DNA from: Chloroflexota bacterium
GTDB lineage: Bacteria > Chloroflexota > Dehalococcoidia > JACVQG01 > JAHKAY01
DNA: 45,845 nucleotides
Assembly (NCBI GenBank): GCA_018825785.1
Contig: JAHKAY010000014.1
Location: forward strand, 1-45,845
Direction of reading: 5' to 3'
Made by a program: the position numbers and the translations under genes. Positions 33,196-42,408 of this stretch are shown piece by piece; within the stretch, counting starts at the first letter, position 1; each line of letters begins with the position of its first letter. The notes below the pieces were generated by a model. The model was not told where the DNA came from, ran no database searches, and saw only the letters and a program-made list of their open reading frames with translations.

Positions 33196-35840
33196 TCGCC
33201 CCCTTTTCTTACAGGGATGGAGAAGAAGAAGGTGGAGCCCTGGCCCGCCCGGCTCTCCAGCCAGATGCGGCCTCCGTGGGCCTCCACCAGGTGTTTGGAG
33301 ATGCTCAGGCCCAGGCCTGTCCCCCGAACCCTGCCTACTTGTTCGCTTTTGCCCCGGTAGAACTTCTCAAAGATTCTCTCCTGCTCCTCCCTGGGGATGC
33401 CGATGCCTTCGTCCGAGACACTCACTATCACCCCGGCCCCGTTTCTCCGGGAGGAGACCCGGATGGTGCCCCCCCTGGGGGAGTACTTAACAGCATTGCT
33501 CAGCAGGTTGCGCAGGACCTGGGAGATGCGGGCGGGGTCTATCTCCACCAGTTGTATCTCTTTCAGGCAGGCATCAAAGGAGTGCTTGAGGCAGGAAGCC
33601 TGGTAGTCGTTGACACAGGCCTCAATCAGCCTGTTGAGGTCAACATTCTCACTTTTCAGCTCCAGGGTCCCCGTCTCAATGCGGGAGATATCCAGCAGGT
33701 CGTCCACGATAGTGGTCATGTGCCTGGCCTGGTCATAGATGCGTTGCACCATGGGCTGGAGCTTGGCGGGGACCTGCTCCTTCTTTATCATGAGCTCGGA
33801 GTAGCCCACCAGCATGGTGAGGGGGGAGCGGAGCTCGTGGGAGACCCGGGAGACAAATTCTGTCTTAAGTCTGCTGAGGTGGCGCAGGGCCTCCACCTCC
33901 CCTACCTGGGCAAAGAGGCGGGCATTATGCACGGCTACCGCCGCCGCCCGCCCCAGGGTGAACAGGAGCTGGATGTCCTCCTGGCCAAAGGGATGGGGGT
34001 CGGGAAAATACAGGGTAAGGACCCCCAGGGGGGTGGTCCCGAGAAGGACGGGCACCGCTATCAGAGAGCCGGCCCCGGCCTCCAGCGGGGATGTCTCCGA
34101 GCCGGGGTAGACGATGGGCTGTCCGGTGAGATACACCACCCTGTTGGTGGCTTCGGAGGGGTTGATGTGGGGGCTGGCCTGGAACTGGAAAGAGCCCTGG
34201 CTGTCCAGGAAGGAGCTGGAGCGCAGTTCATGAGTCTGGGGGTCGTAAAGGGAAAAGATGGCCTCCCCGCCCCCAAGGAGCTGCCGGGCGCTGCGCAGGA
34301 CATTTTCAACCGCGTCCTCCAGGGACAGATTAGAACCCAGCCGCGTGAGGAGCTCGGAGAGGAGCGTCAGCCTCTCCAGGTGGCGCCCCTGGCCCTGAAA
34401 CAGCCGGTAGTTCTCGGTAGCTACTGTCAGCTGGGCAATGACGGGCTCCAGCACCTGTATCTCTCGGAGGCCGAAGGCCTGGGGGTGGCAACTGAGAAGG
34501 GCCAGGTAGCCCCACACTGTGTCCCGGGTCACGAGGGGCAGGCGCAGGACGGAGCGATATCCCCGCTGGGCATAGACCTGGTCTATGGGGAAGTGGTCCT
34601 CCAGCTTGAGGTCCAGGATGAGATGGGGCTTGCGGTGGACTTTCAGCCATTCCAGGGGGGTCTTCTTCAGGGCCCTTATCTCCTCCTCCCCCTTTTCCAG
34701 CACCCCCTGCCCCAGGTCCAGGGCCATCTCTGTTATCTCGCCGTTCCCCTCTTCCAGTACAGCCTCGGCCCGCTCCAGGTCCACCAGGCGTTTCACTTCC
34801 CGGGCAAAGGCCATGAACCCCTCTTCTATCTTGAGGCTGGAGATGAGGACCTTGGCTATCTCCCAGGTGGCGGAAAGCTGCTCCGTCTTTTCTTTTAGCT
34901 CTTCATAGGAGATGGCATGGCGGATTGCCATAGCTGTGTTGGAAGCGAAGGTGCCCAGAAGGCGGAACTCCTCGGCGGTGAAGGCCAGGGTATGAGGGCC
35001 GGTGAGGATTACGGAGCCCAGGGCCTCCTGGTTGGCCATCAGGGGGATAATGACCAGGGTCCGCTTGTCCTTAAAGAGGGGCATGGCTTTTAGCTTTTCC
35101 GGTATGAGGGAAGGCTCGGTGAAGATAAGGGTTCCCTTGCCCTGGGTAACGGCCTGGGCCAGGGTTGGGGGGAGGTCCATCAGGTCTATTTCCAGGCCCT
35201 GGGTCCCCTCCTCCCTGGCCCCGTGAGCAGCCAGGACTCTCAGGCGCTGCTCCTTCCTGTCCAGCAGGGCGACAAGGGCCAGGGTGGAGTTGTTGGGCAC
35301 CAGCCGGGCCAGGGCCTGTTTCAGCCTCTCTCTCAGCTCCTGCCCCGACCCCAGAATGGTGGACACCTCGTATAGGGTGGAAAGCTCCCTGGTCCTTTCC
35401 TTTACCTTGGTCTCCAGCATGTCGCCCCAGCCCTTCAGTTCCTGCTGTGCCTCATGGAGCCTCTGCCGCATTGTCTCCAGGGCCTGGGCCAGGGTCTCTG
35501 CCTCCCCCAGGCCGGTGGTGGGGATGGGGGTCTCCAGGCCCCCCCGGGCCAGGACCTGGGCGGCGGAGGTGAGCCTCTTCATCGGGGTGGACATCCTGTG
35601 GATGGCAAACCAAGCCAGGGCCAGTACCCCCGCAAAGCCCAGCCCCGCCAGGACTCTCCCCCACCTCCACCAGGAGAGAAGGGAATCCAGCCCTTCTGCC
35701 AGGCCCTGCCCCATTGTCTCCTGGGCCATCCAGAGCCCTCCAAAATAGAGCACCCAGAAGAAGAGGGTAATACCCAGAAAGACAATAACGACCAACTTCC
35801 CCTCCAGCCCCGAGGGGAACGCAACCCACTGCCGTTTCAT
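33180..35840 (-). CDS. Multi-GAF sensor histidine kinase
   Basis: Large kinase of 886 aa. Two transmembrane helices near the N-terminus (about 14-38 and 58-80) flank a short external loop, then come a HAMP domain (80-132), a coiled coil and three GAF-like domains (about 160-330, 340-485, 495-650). HisKA follows with His 668 (RVSHELRSPLTMLVGYSEL) and then HATPase_c (NLLSNAVKYS, SDEGIGIP, RGTGLGLSISKHLVEAHGG). No CxxC or obvious chromophore cysteine stands out. It overlaps the receiver gene. The upstream MacB permease ends 99 bp away, so the kinase may share that transcript or have its own promoter. Confidence 0.95.
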   Translation of the reverse strand: MKRQWVAFPSGLEGKLVVIVFLGITLFFWVLYFGGLWMAQETMGQGLAEGLDSLLSWWRWGRVLAGLGFAGVLALAWFAIHRMSTPMKRLTSAAQVLARGGLETPIPTTGLGEAETLAQALETMRQRLHEAQQELKGWGDMLETKVKERTRELSTLYEVSTILGSGQELRERLKQALARLVPNNSTLALVALLDRKEQRLRVLAAHGAREEGTQGLEIDLMDLPPTLAQAVTQGKGTLIFTEPSLIPEKLKAMPLFKDKRTLVIIPLMANQEALGSVILTGPHTLAFTAEEFRLLGTFASNTAMAIRHAISYEELKEKTEQLSATWEIAKVLISSLKIEEGFMAFAREVKRLVDLERAEAVLEEGNGEITEMALDLGQGVLEKGEEEIRALKKTPLEWLKVHRKPHLILDLKLEDHFPIDQVYAQRGYRSVLRLPLVTRDTVWGYLALLSCHPQAFGLREIQVLEPVIAQLTVATENYRLFQGQGRHLERLTLLSELLTRLGSNLSLEDAVENVLRSARQLLGGGEAIFSLYDPQTHELRSSSFLDSQGSFQFQASPHINPSEATNRVVYLTGQPIVYPGSETSPLEAGAGSLIAVPVLLGTTPLGVLTLYFPDPHPFGQEDIQLLFTLGRAAAVAVHNARLFAQVGEVEALRHLSRLKTEFVSRVSHELRSPLTMLVGYSELMIKKEQVPAKLQPMVQRIYDQARHMTTIVDDLLDISRIETGTLELKSENVDLNRLIEACVNDYQASCLKHSFDACLKEIQLVEIDPARISQVLRNLLSNAVKYSPRGGTIRVSSRRNGAGVIVSVSDEGIGIPREEQERIFEKFYRGKSEQVGRVRGTGLGLSISKHLVEAHGGRIWLESRAGQGSTFFFSIPVRKGGECTEY

Positions 35841-35939
35841 CGGGACATCTTTCCTAGGCCTATTCTGCCAGAATGGTCCCCCCCGCCTATGACCCTTTAG
35901 TCCCCTTCAGGGGGGGACATTCGGGTGGGGAAAGGGGGC

Positions 35940-37181
35940 CTATTCGTACCGGAGGGCCTGGATGGGGTCCAGACGGGCGGCACGGGAGGCGGGGTAGAAA
36001 CCGAAGAAGATGCCGATGGCGGCGGACAGGGAGAAGGACAGAAGGACTACGGGCAGGGTGACGGCGGGCTGAAGGGCCACCTCGCCCATCCTGATGCCGG
36101 AGACCAGGCCGGAGAGGCCCATCCCCAGGAGGATGCCGACTATGCCCCCCGCCAGGCTGAGGAAGGTGGCCTCCAGAAGGAACTGGAGCATAATATGGCG
36201 CCGCTTGGCCCCCACCGCTTTGCGGATACCTATCTCCCGGGTGCGCTCGGTGACGGAGACCAGCATGATGTTCATGATGCCGATGCCCCCCACCAGCAGG
36301 GAGATACCGGCGATGGCTCCCAGGAAAATGGTGAAGATGCCCGTCACCTGGCCCACTATCTGGAGCACATCCTCCTGGCTGATGATGCTGAAGTCCTCCT
36401 CCTCGGAGGAGCCGTGGCGCTCTAGGAGGATGGCCCTCACCTCTTCCTTGGCCTGTTCTACCAGCTGGCGGTCAGCTACCTGGACGGTGATGACCTGGAG
36501 GGAGAGTTCCCCCCCGGCAGTCGTCTGGCGGGCCAGCCCTGCCTGGAAGGTGGTGATGGGGACCAGGACCAGGTCATCCTCCATTCCCATGGCCCCCCCT
36601 TTGCTCTCCAGCACGCCGATGACCCGCAGGCGGAGGGGCCCCACCCGGAGCCACTGCTCCAAGGCATCGCCATCGGGGAAGAGGGTCTGGGCTACCTGGT
36701 TCCCCAGGACCGCAACCCTCGCCCTGGATTCCTCCTGCTGAGGGGTGAAGAAGTCCCCTTCCGCCAGGGAGTAATTGCGCACCTGGACGTACTCCGGGGT
36801 CACCCCCCGGACGAAGGTGGTGGTATTCAGTCCCCCGGCCACTACCGGGACGGTGGTGTTGACCTGGGGGGCCACGGCCGCTACCGAAGGGGCCCTCTCC
36901 GGGTCCATGAGGGCTCGGGCATCTTCCAGGGTGAGGCTGGAGCCGGTTCCCACCAGACCCCTCATGCCCATCTCCGTCGGCGGGCCGGGATAGACCCAGA
37001 GGAGGTTGCTGCCCAGGCCCTGAATCTGGCCGGCTACCATCTGCTGGGCACCGCTGCCCAGGGCCAGAAGGGAGATGACGGAGGCGACGCCGATGACTAT
37101 CCCCAGCATGGTGAGGGAGGAGCGCAACCGGTGGGCGGCCAGACCCCTCAGGGCAATGAAGAAGACATCACCAGCCCTCAC
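35940..37181 (-). CDS. MacB/FtsX-family ABC transporter permease
   Basis: 413 aa with the MacB topology: one N-terminal transmembrane helix (LTMLGIVIGVASVISLLALG), a large periplasmic MacB_PCD domain (about 45-270) and three C-terminal FtsX helices (AIAGISLLVGGIGIMNIMLVSVTERTREIGIRKAVGA is the hallmark). The GTG start overlaps the ATPase stop by GTGA. With the ATPase and adaptor it makes an adaptor-dependent tripartite-like exporter or mechanotransmission machine for peptides, lipoproteins or drugs. No outer-membrane TolC partner is seen, as expected if the host lacks an LPS outer membrane. Confidence 0.93.
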   Translation of the reverse strand: MRAGDVFFIALRGLAAHRLRSSLTMLGIVIGVASVISLLALGSGAQQMVAGQIQGLGSNLLWVYPGPPTEMGMRGLVGTGSSLTLEDARALMDPERAPSVAAVAPQVNTTVPVVAGGLNTTTFVRGVTPEYVQVRNYSLAEGDFFTPQQEESRARVAVLGNQVAQTLFPDGDALEQWLRVGPLRLRVIGVLESKGGAMGMEDDLVLVPITTFQAGLARQTTAGGELSLQVITVQVADRQLVEQAKEEVRAILLERHGSSEEEDFSIISQEDVLQIVGQVTGIFTIFLGAIAGISLLVGGIGIMNIMLVSVTERTREIGIRKAVGAKRRHIMLQFLLEATFLSLAGGIVGILLGMGLSGLVSGIRMGEVALQPAVTLPVVLLSFSLSAAIGIFFGFYPASRAARLDPIQALRYE

Positions 37182-37846
37182 CCCTTCTCCTCCCGCAGGA
37201 TTCCGTCCCGGATGAAGAAACGCCTCTGGGCCCGGAGGGCGATATCCCTTTCGTGAGTTACCAGGACAATGGTGAGCCCCTCCTTCCGGTGGAGGTCCTC
37301 AAAGAGCTTCAGGATATCCTCCCCGGTGCGGCTGTCCAGGTTCCCCGTGGGCTCATCGGCCAAGAGCAGGGAGGGCCTGTTTATCAGGGCCCGGGCGATG
37401 GCCACCCTTTGCTGTTCCCCGCCGGAAAGCTCATTGGGGCGATGGTCGGCCCGCTGGGCCAGCCCCACCTTCTTCAGGGCCTCCCAGGCCAGTCCCCGCC
37501 GACCCCCTTTCCCGGCATAGATGAGGGGCAGCTGCACATTGCTCAGGGCGCTGGTGCGGGGCAGGAGGTTATAGGTCTGGAAGACAAAGCCCAGCTTCCG
37601 GTTCCTCACCGAGGCCAGGGCATCATCGGAAAGGCGGCTCACCTCTTCCCCATCCAGGCGGTAGCTCCCAGAGGTAGGACGGTCCAGGCAGCCTATTATG
37701 TTCATCAGGGTGGACTTGCCGGAACCGGAAGGGCCCATGATGGCTGCCATCTCTCCCCGCTCAATCTTCAGACTCACCCCCTGGAGGGCAAGCACCTGCC
37801 CCCGCCCCAGATGGTAGACCTTGGTGATGCCCTCCATCTCAATCAT
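37178..37846 (-). CDS. MacB/LolD-type ABC transporter ATPase
   Basis: Nucleotide-binding subunit of 222 aa. Walker A GPSGSGKS (38-45), Q loop in [11 protein letters not shown], signature SGGEQQ (141-146), Walker B plus D loop [12 protein letters not shown] (160-171), and H loop in LVTHERDIA. The 'PTGNLD' and short length are typical of the LolD/MacB/FtsE group. It begins 10 bp after the adaptor stop and overlaps the permease start. Confidence 0.96.
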   Translation of the reverse strand: MIEMEGITKVYHLGRGQVLALQGVSLKIERGEMAAIMGPSGSGKSTLMNIIGCLDRPTSGSYRLDGEEVSRLSDDALASVRNRKLGFVFQTYNLLPRTSALSNVQLPLIYAGKGGRRGLAWEALKKVGLAQRADHRPNELSGGEQQRVAIARALINRPSLLLADEPTGNLDSRTGEDILKLFEDLHRKEGLTIVLVTHERDIALRAQRRFFIRDGILREEKG

Positions 37847-37856
37847 GCCGGATAGC

Positions 37857-40313
37857 CTACCGGCCGAAGAAAAGCCCGCCCCCGGAGGAAGGGGTAGGGG
37901 TGGAGCGGGATGACTCCACCTGGACCTTCTCTCCCTCCTTCAGGCCTGAGGTAATCTCGGTGTAATCCCCGTCGGAGGGGCCTGCTACCACTACCCTCTC
38001 CTCCAACCTCTCCCCTGCCACCACCTTCACCACCCTCTCCTGGCCGCGGCGGGAAAGGGCCCGGTTGGGCACCAGGAGTACATTCTCCCTCTTGTCCACC
38101 AGGATTTCGGCTGTGACAGTGAGGCCCTCCCGTAGGGTGATACCGGCCTGGACGGCTCCATCAGGAGACCTGGGGCCCTCAAGGGAGAGGAGGACGCGGT
38201 AGTTTATCAACCCGGCCTGGCGCTGGGCCAGGGGAGCAATGGCTTTGACCTGGCCCTGGAAAGTTACGGTGGGCAGGGCGTCAAGGACAGTCCTGGCCTC
38301 CTGGCCGGGGCGGATTTTGGGGATATCCTGCTCATCCACCAGGGCCTCCACCTCCAGACGGGAGGTATCCACCAGGACAAAGACGGCGGCATTGGCCGGG
38401 GCATATTCCCCCGCCCTGAAATTGGTGGCCGCCACCACCCCGTCAAACGGGGCGGTGATGGTGGCCCTGGACAGGCTCTCCCTGGCCTGGTCCAGGGAGT
38501 CCTGGGCCGCCCTTAGCTGGGCCTCCCGTAGCTCTACCTCCTTCAGGTCGGGGCCTTTGAGGATATCGTTGAGCTGGGCCTGGGCGGAGGCGTGGGAGGC
38601 CTGGGCGGAGGCCAGCTGTTCCTCCCTGAGCTTGACATCCTTGGGGTCAGCGCCTGAGAGGATATCGTCGAGCCCGGCCTGGGCGGAGGTGAGGGAGGCC
38701 TGGGCGGAGGCCAGCTGTTCCTCCCTGAGCCTGACATCCTTGGGGTCAGCCCCGGCGAGGATATCGTCAAGCTGGGCCTGGGCAGAGACGAGGGAGGCCT
38801 GGGCAGAGGCCAGCTGCTCTTCTCTGAGCTTGACATCTTTGGGGTCAGCGCCTGAGAGGATATCGCCAAGCTGGGCCTGGGCGGAGGCGAGGGAGGCCTG
38901 GGCAGAGGCCAGCTGTTCCTCCCTGAGCTTGACATCCTTGGGGTCAGCCCCGGCGAGGATATCGTCAAGCTGGGCCTGGGCGGAGGTGAGGGAGACCTGG
39001 GCAGAGGCCAGCTGCTCTTCTCTGAGCTTGACATCTTTGGGGTCAGCGCCTGAGAGGATATCTCCAAGCTGGGCCTGAGCCTGCTTGAGGGAGGCCTGGG
39101 CGGCGATAAACTGGAAGTTCAGGCGTTCTATCTCCAGGGGGTCGGGGTTCTCCAGCAGGGAGAGGTTCTCCTGGGCCTGTCTCAGGGCCTCCTGGGCCCG
39201 GGAGAGGCTGTTCTTGGCGGCAGCTTCTGCCCTGGCCTGCTGGAGGCGGGTGACCTCCAGGTCGTCCCTGGCCTTCAACAGGGCTTTCCAGGCCTTGTCC
39301 ACGGAATCGGGGACTGATTCAAGGCCAAGGGCCACCCTGGGGTCAACATAGATGGTCTCCTCCAGGAGGAACATGCCGTAGTTCTTCATGAGGAGGTCCT
39401 GGTAGGCCTTCCTGGCCTCGGCCAGTTTCTCCTCGCCGTCCTTCACGGTCCTGGACCAGGCCTTCCCGGTGGCTTCCACCTCTTTCTCTGCGGCCAGGAG
39501 GGCTTCTTGGGCCAGGGCCACTGCGTTTCTGCCCCCCGTAAGGTCCTCCTCCGGGGGATTTTCCAGCCGGAGCTGGGCATCCCGGGCCGCCAGGAGAGAA
39601 GCCTGGGCGGTGTTCACGGCAGCCTCGGCCCGGGCTATATCGGACTGTTTATAGGGGTCTCTGGCCCTGTCCAGTGCGTCCTGGGCTGAGGCGAGGGTGG
39701 CCTTGGCTGAGGCGACCTGGGCCTGGGCGCGGGCGGTATCGGACTCCTCATAAGGGTCCTTGGCTCTGTCCAGTGAGTCCTGGGCCGAGGCGAGGGCGGC
39801 CTTGGCGGAGGCGACCTGGGCCTGGGCGCGGGCGGTATCGGACTCCTTGTAGGGGTCTTTGGCTTTGTCCAGTGCGTCCTGGGCTGAGGCGAGGGCGGCC
39901 TTGGCGGAGGCGACCTGGGCCTGGGCGCGGGCGATATCGGCATCTTTATAGGGGTTTTCGGCCTTATCCAGGGCATAGCGGGCATTTGCCAGGTTGGCCT
40001 CGGCCTGGCGGACGGCCCCTTCCAGGGGGGCCATCTCCAGGCGGGCAAGCACCTGCCCTTTCCTTACCTCCTGGCCCACCTCCGCCAGGAGCTCCTGCAG
40101 GTTGCCGGGGCTGGCGAAGGCCAGCTTCTGCTGGTTGGGCAGGTTGAGGTTGCCGCTGGCCATGACCATGACCTCCAGATTGCCCCGCCTGACCTCCACC
40201 TCCTGGGCGGTGGGGGTGGGGGTGGGAGCGGGGCGAAAAATCCGGCAGGAAAAGAGCCCGGCCAGGGAAAGGAGGAGGAGAAGAACACAGACCTTCTTGC
40301 TTATAGCCATCAT
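37857..40313 (-). CDS. MacA/HlyD-like adaptor lipoprotein with two 33-residue repeat arrays
   Basis: Periplasmic/extracytoplasmic adaptor, 818 aa, about twice the usual 370-450. It has a lipoprotein signal (LLSLAGLFSC, Cys 23), a PTPTPT linker, the first half of a lipoyl domain (about 38-98) and an ascending helical arm with four 33-residue units (101-232). An irregular middle and tip (233-397) is followed by a descending arm of about six 33-residue units (398-594). The second lipoyl half comes next (ATITAPFDGVVAATNFRAGEYAPA), then beta-barrel and membrane-proximal domains to a Gly-rich end. The repeats lengthen the alpha-helical hairpin. Its ATPase and permease follow at once. The Shine-Dalgarno (GGGAGG) is rather distant from the ATG. 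Confidence 0.92.
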   Translation of the reverse strand: MMAISKKVCVLLLLLSLAGLFSCRIFRPAPTPTPTAQEVEVRRGNLEVMVMASGNLNLPNQQKLAFASPGNLQELLAEVGQEVRKGQVLARLEMAPLEGAVRQAEANLANARYALDKAENPYKDADIARAQAQVASAKAALASAQDALDKAKDPYKESDTARAQAQVASAKAALASAQDSLDRAKDPYEESDTARAQAQVASAKATLASAQDALDRARDPYKQSDIARAEAAVNTAQASLLAARDAQLRLENPPEEDLTGGRNAVALAQEALLAAEKEVEATGKAWSRTVKDGEEKLAEARKAYQDLLMKNYGMFLLEETIYVDPRVALGLESVPDSVDKAWKALLKARDDLEVTRLQQARAEAAAKNSLSRAQEALRQAQENLSLLENPDPLEIERLNFQFIAAQASLKQAQAQLGDILSGADPKDVKLREEQLASAQVSLTSAQAQLDDILAGADPKDVKLREEQLASAQASLASAQAQLGDILSGADPKDVKLREEQLASAQASLVSAQAQLDDILAGADPKDVRLREEQLASAQASLTSAQAGLDDILSGADPKDVKLREEQLASAQASHASAQAQLNDILKGPDLKEVELREAQLRAAQDSLDQARESLSRATITAPFDGVVAATNFRAGEYAPANAAVFVLVDTSRLEVEALVDEQDIPKIRPGQEARTVLDALPTVTFQGQVKAIAPLAQRQAGLINYRVLLSLEGPRSPDGAVQAGITLREGLTVTAEILVDKRENVLLVPNRALSRRGQERVVKVVAGERLEERVVVAGPSDGDYTEITSGLKEGEKVQVESSRSTPTPSSGGGLFFGR
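38532..39122 (-). repeat. Six 99-bp in-frame repeats in the adaptor gene (descending arm)
   Basis: Tandem 99-bp units encode 33-residue repeats built around LREEQLASAQASLASAQAQ, followed by a DDILxGADPKDVK segment. Units at residues 430-462, 463-495, 496-528, 529-561 and 562-594 are nearly identical, with a more diverged unit at 398-429. DNA identity between neighbours is very high, so the array should be prone to unequal crossing-over and assembly collapse. Confidence 0.9.
39618..40013 (-). repeat. Four 99-bp in-frame repeats in the adaptor gene (ascending arm)
   Basis: Units at residues 101-133, 134-166, 167-199 and 200-232 encode VASAKAALASAQDALDKAK, followed by a DPYKESDTARAQAQ segment, each exactly 33 residues. 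A degenerate fifth unit follows. The sequence differs from the descending-arm repeat but the period is the same. Confidence 0.9.
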
Positions 40314-40339
40314 ATTATTGATGATAACCTCCCTAGAAG

Positions 40340-40942
40340 CTAGCGGGGCCGACCCAGGGGCATAATATACAGGGGTCGGGTAGCTTTTTCCAGGCCCAGG
40401 ACGCGGGAGACCTCCTCGTCATCAAAGGCCCCCACCATCACGGTGCCCAGGCCCAGGGCCAGGGCCTGGAGGTGGACATTCTGTCCTATGTGTCCCACCT
40501 CAAAGTGGACATACATCTCCCCCCTCTTGCCGTACTGGGCCGTGGTCCTCTCGTAGATGGCGCAGACCACCAGGTCCACCGGCGCCTCCCGGAGGAACCT
40601 CTCGTTCAGGGCGGCGGCGGCCAGCTCTGCCCTCTTGTCCCCGCTGGCGAGAAGGTGGAGGGCGTGGGCTTCCGGCTCATAGTGGTAGATGCCTTCTGCC
40701 AGGCCCTCCACCCCGTCTTTGCCCACGACCCCATAGAGCTCCAGGGGATAGGTGGCCCCGGCGGAGGGGACGGCCCTCTTCCAGCCGCTGGTGAGGCCCT
40801 GGCATGCCCAGAGGACCTGCCCTAGCTGGGCCAGGGTGAGGGGCTGGGGGGAGTAGCGCCGGAGGGAGCGGCGGCGGGAAATGGCCGTCTCCACCGAAAG
40901 GATCCCGGTGGTGGCGGGAGGGGGGAGGGGGACGGGGTTCAC
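40340..40942 (-). CDS. SagB-type/nitroreductase-family oxidoreductase
   Basis: FMN-dependent nitroreductase-fold protein of 200 aa. The N-terminal SRRRSLRRYSPQPLTLAQLGQVLWACQG and SAGATYPLELYGVVG match the SagB/ThcOx (azoline oxidase-like) branch. VHFEVGHIGQNVHLQALALGLGTVMVGAFDDEEVSRVLGL is its conserved C-terminal block. The GTG start overlaps the rtcB stop. There is no YcaO cyclodehydratase or precursor peptide nearby, so azole-peptide synthesis is not supported. A general flavin oxidoreductase is the safe reading. Confidence 0.88.
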   Translation of the reverse strand: MNPVPLPPPATTGILSVETAISRRRSLRRYSPQPLTLAQLGQVLWACQGLTSGWKRAVPSAGATYPLELYGVVGKDGVEGLAEGIYHYEPEAHALHLLASGDKRAELAAAALNERFLREAPVDLVVCAIYERTTAQYGKRGEMYVHFEVGHIGQNVHLQALALGLGTVMVGAFDDEEVSRVLGLEKATRPLYIMPLGRPR

Positions 40943-42396
40943 CCCTTTACTACCCCGATGGGGCGGGCCTTGGCCACCTTGCGGGAGAGGCCGGCGTTGT
41001 GGGCCACCTCCACCACCTGGGCCACATCCTTGTAGGCGCTGGAGAACTCCTCGGCCAGGCCGGACCAGCTCCCTGTTTTTACCGTGATGCCCCGGCGGGC
41101 CAGCTCCTGGGCCACATCATGTCCCCTCAGGCTCCTCTTAGCGGCGGCCCGGCTCTGCAGCCTCCCCGCCCCGTGGCAGGTGGAGCCGAAGGCCTCCTTC
41201 ATCCCCTGCTCTGTGCCCACGGCCACAAAGGAATACCGGCCCATATCTCCAGGGATAAGCACCGGCTGTCCCACTTTCTGGTAGCGGGCAGGGACGTCGG
41301 GGTGTCCAGGGGGGAAGGCCCGTGTGGCCCCCTTGCGGTGGACCACCAGGGTGAGCTTCTGTCCGTCGACCCTGTGCTCTTCCACCTTGGCGATGTTGTG
41401 GGCCACATCATAGACCATCCTCATCCCCAGCTCCTGGGGGCTTCTCTTGAAGACCTGGCTGAAGCTCTCCCTGGCCCAGTGGGCCATGGCCTGGCGGTTG
41501 GCCCAGGCGTAGTTGGCGGCAGAAGCCATGGCGGCGAAGTAGCTCTGGCCCTCGGGCGAGGAGAAGGGGGCACAGGCCAACTGGCGGTCGGGGAGCTGTA
41601 TGCCGTAGCGGCGGGCAGCCTCCTCCATCACTTTCAGGTAGTCATCACATACCTGGTGGCCCAGGCCCCGGGAGCCGGAGTGGATAAGGAGCAGGACTTG
41701 CCCCACCCGCTCAATGCCCATGGCCCTGGCGGCCGCCGGGTCGTAGACCTCCTCCAGGACCCCCACCTCCAGGAAGTGGTTACCGGAGCCCAGGGTGCCT
41801 ATCTGGGGCAGACCCCGGTCTTTGGCCCGGGCACTGACCCTGTCCGGGTCGGCCCCCTTCATGGCACCGCTTTCTTCTGTGGCCTCCAGGTCTTCCGCCC
41901 AGCCGTAGCCCTTCTCCACCGCCCAGCGGGCCCCGTGGAGCAGGACCTTGTCCAGCTCCCTCTTGTCCACCCTTATCCGCCCCGAGGTCCCCAGCCCTGA
42001 AGGGATATCGCTGTAGAGGCGGTTGACCAGCTCTTCAATCTTGGGCTGGACCTCCTCCCGGGACAGACTGGTGGTGAGGAGGCGGACCCCGCAGTTGATG
42101 TCATAGCCCACCCCGCCAGGGGAGATGACACCGTCCCTGGCCCTCATGGCGGCCACCCCCCCGATGGGGAAGCCGTAGCCCCAGTGGATATCGGGCATGG
42201 CCATGGAGTAGCTTACTATCCCGGGGAGAAAGGCCACATTGGCCACCTGCTCCAGCGCCTGCTCCTCTTTTGTCTCTTCCAGCAAGGCCTCGGAGGAGTA
42301 GATGAGGCCGGGGACCAGCATCCCCGGCTTGTAGCTCTGGGGTATTTCCCAGCGATAGTCGTCCCTTTTCTTCAGGGGCCCCTCCCAGCGAGGCAT
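40939..42396 (-). CDS. rtcB: RNA-splicing ligase RtcB
   Basis: Mn2+/GTP-dependent ligase joining 2',3'-cyclic phosphate (or 3'-phosphate) and 5'-OH RNA ends, for tRNA splicing or RNA repair. The 485 aa carry the metal-site motifs PDIHWGYGFPIGG, GYDINCGVRLL, LGSGNHFLEV and HSGSRGLGHQV, and the guanylylated His 408 in STCHGAGR. The C-terminal ...IGVVKG end is complete. AAAGGAGG precedes the ATG. It lies 12 bp after the archease gene, its known activator. Confidence 0.97.
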   Translation of the reverse strand: MPRWEGPLKKRDDYRWEIPQSYKPGMLVPGLIYSSEALLEETKEEQALEQVANVAFLPGIVSYSMAMPDIHWGYGFPIGGVAAMRARDGVISPGGVGYDINCGVRLLTTSLSREEVQPKIEELVNRLYSDIPSGLGTSGRIRVDKRELDKVLLHGARWAVEKGYGWAEDLEATEESGAMKGADPDRVSARAKDRGLPQIGTLGSGNHFLEVGVLEEVYDPAAARAMGIERVGQVLLLIHSGSRGLGHQVCDDYLKVMEEAARRYGIQLPDRQLACAPFSSPEGQSYFAAMASAANYAWANRQAMAHWARESFSQVFKRSPQELGMRMVYDVAHNIAKVEEHRVDGQKLTLVVHRKGATRAFPPGHPDVPARYQKVGQPVLIPGDMGRYSFVAVGTEQGMKEAFGSTCHGAGRLQSRAAAKRSLRGHDVAQELARRGITVKTGSWSGLAEEFSSAYKDVAQVVEVAHNAGLSRKVAKARPIGVVKG

Positions 42397-42408
42397 GGTC
42401 CCTCCTTT

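Noticed and set aside
33276-34898. 540-codon plus-strand frame inside the three-GAF kinase
   Set aside because: Shadow frame; the kinase domains are unmistakable on the other strand.
38239-39351. Repetitive plus-strand frames (Trp/Ala/Ser-rich) opposite the adaptor repeats
   Set aside because: They exist only because the 99-bp repeats keep several frames open. There is no start signal or independent support.
38532-40013. CRISPR array as an explanation for the 99-bp repeats
   Set aside because: The units are contiguous, in frame and encode helical repeats. There are no unique spacers and no cas genes.
40340-40942. Azole-peptide (SagB/YcaO) biosynthetic cluster
   Set aside because: Only the nitroreductase-like gene is present. 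There is no YcaO, E1-like protein or precursor peptide in the window.
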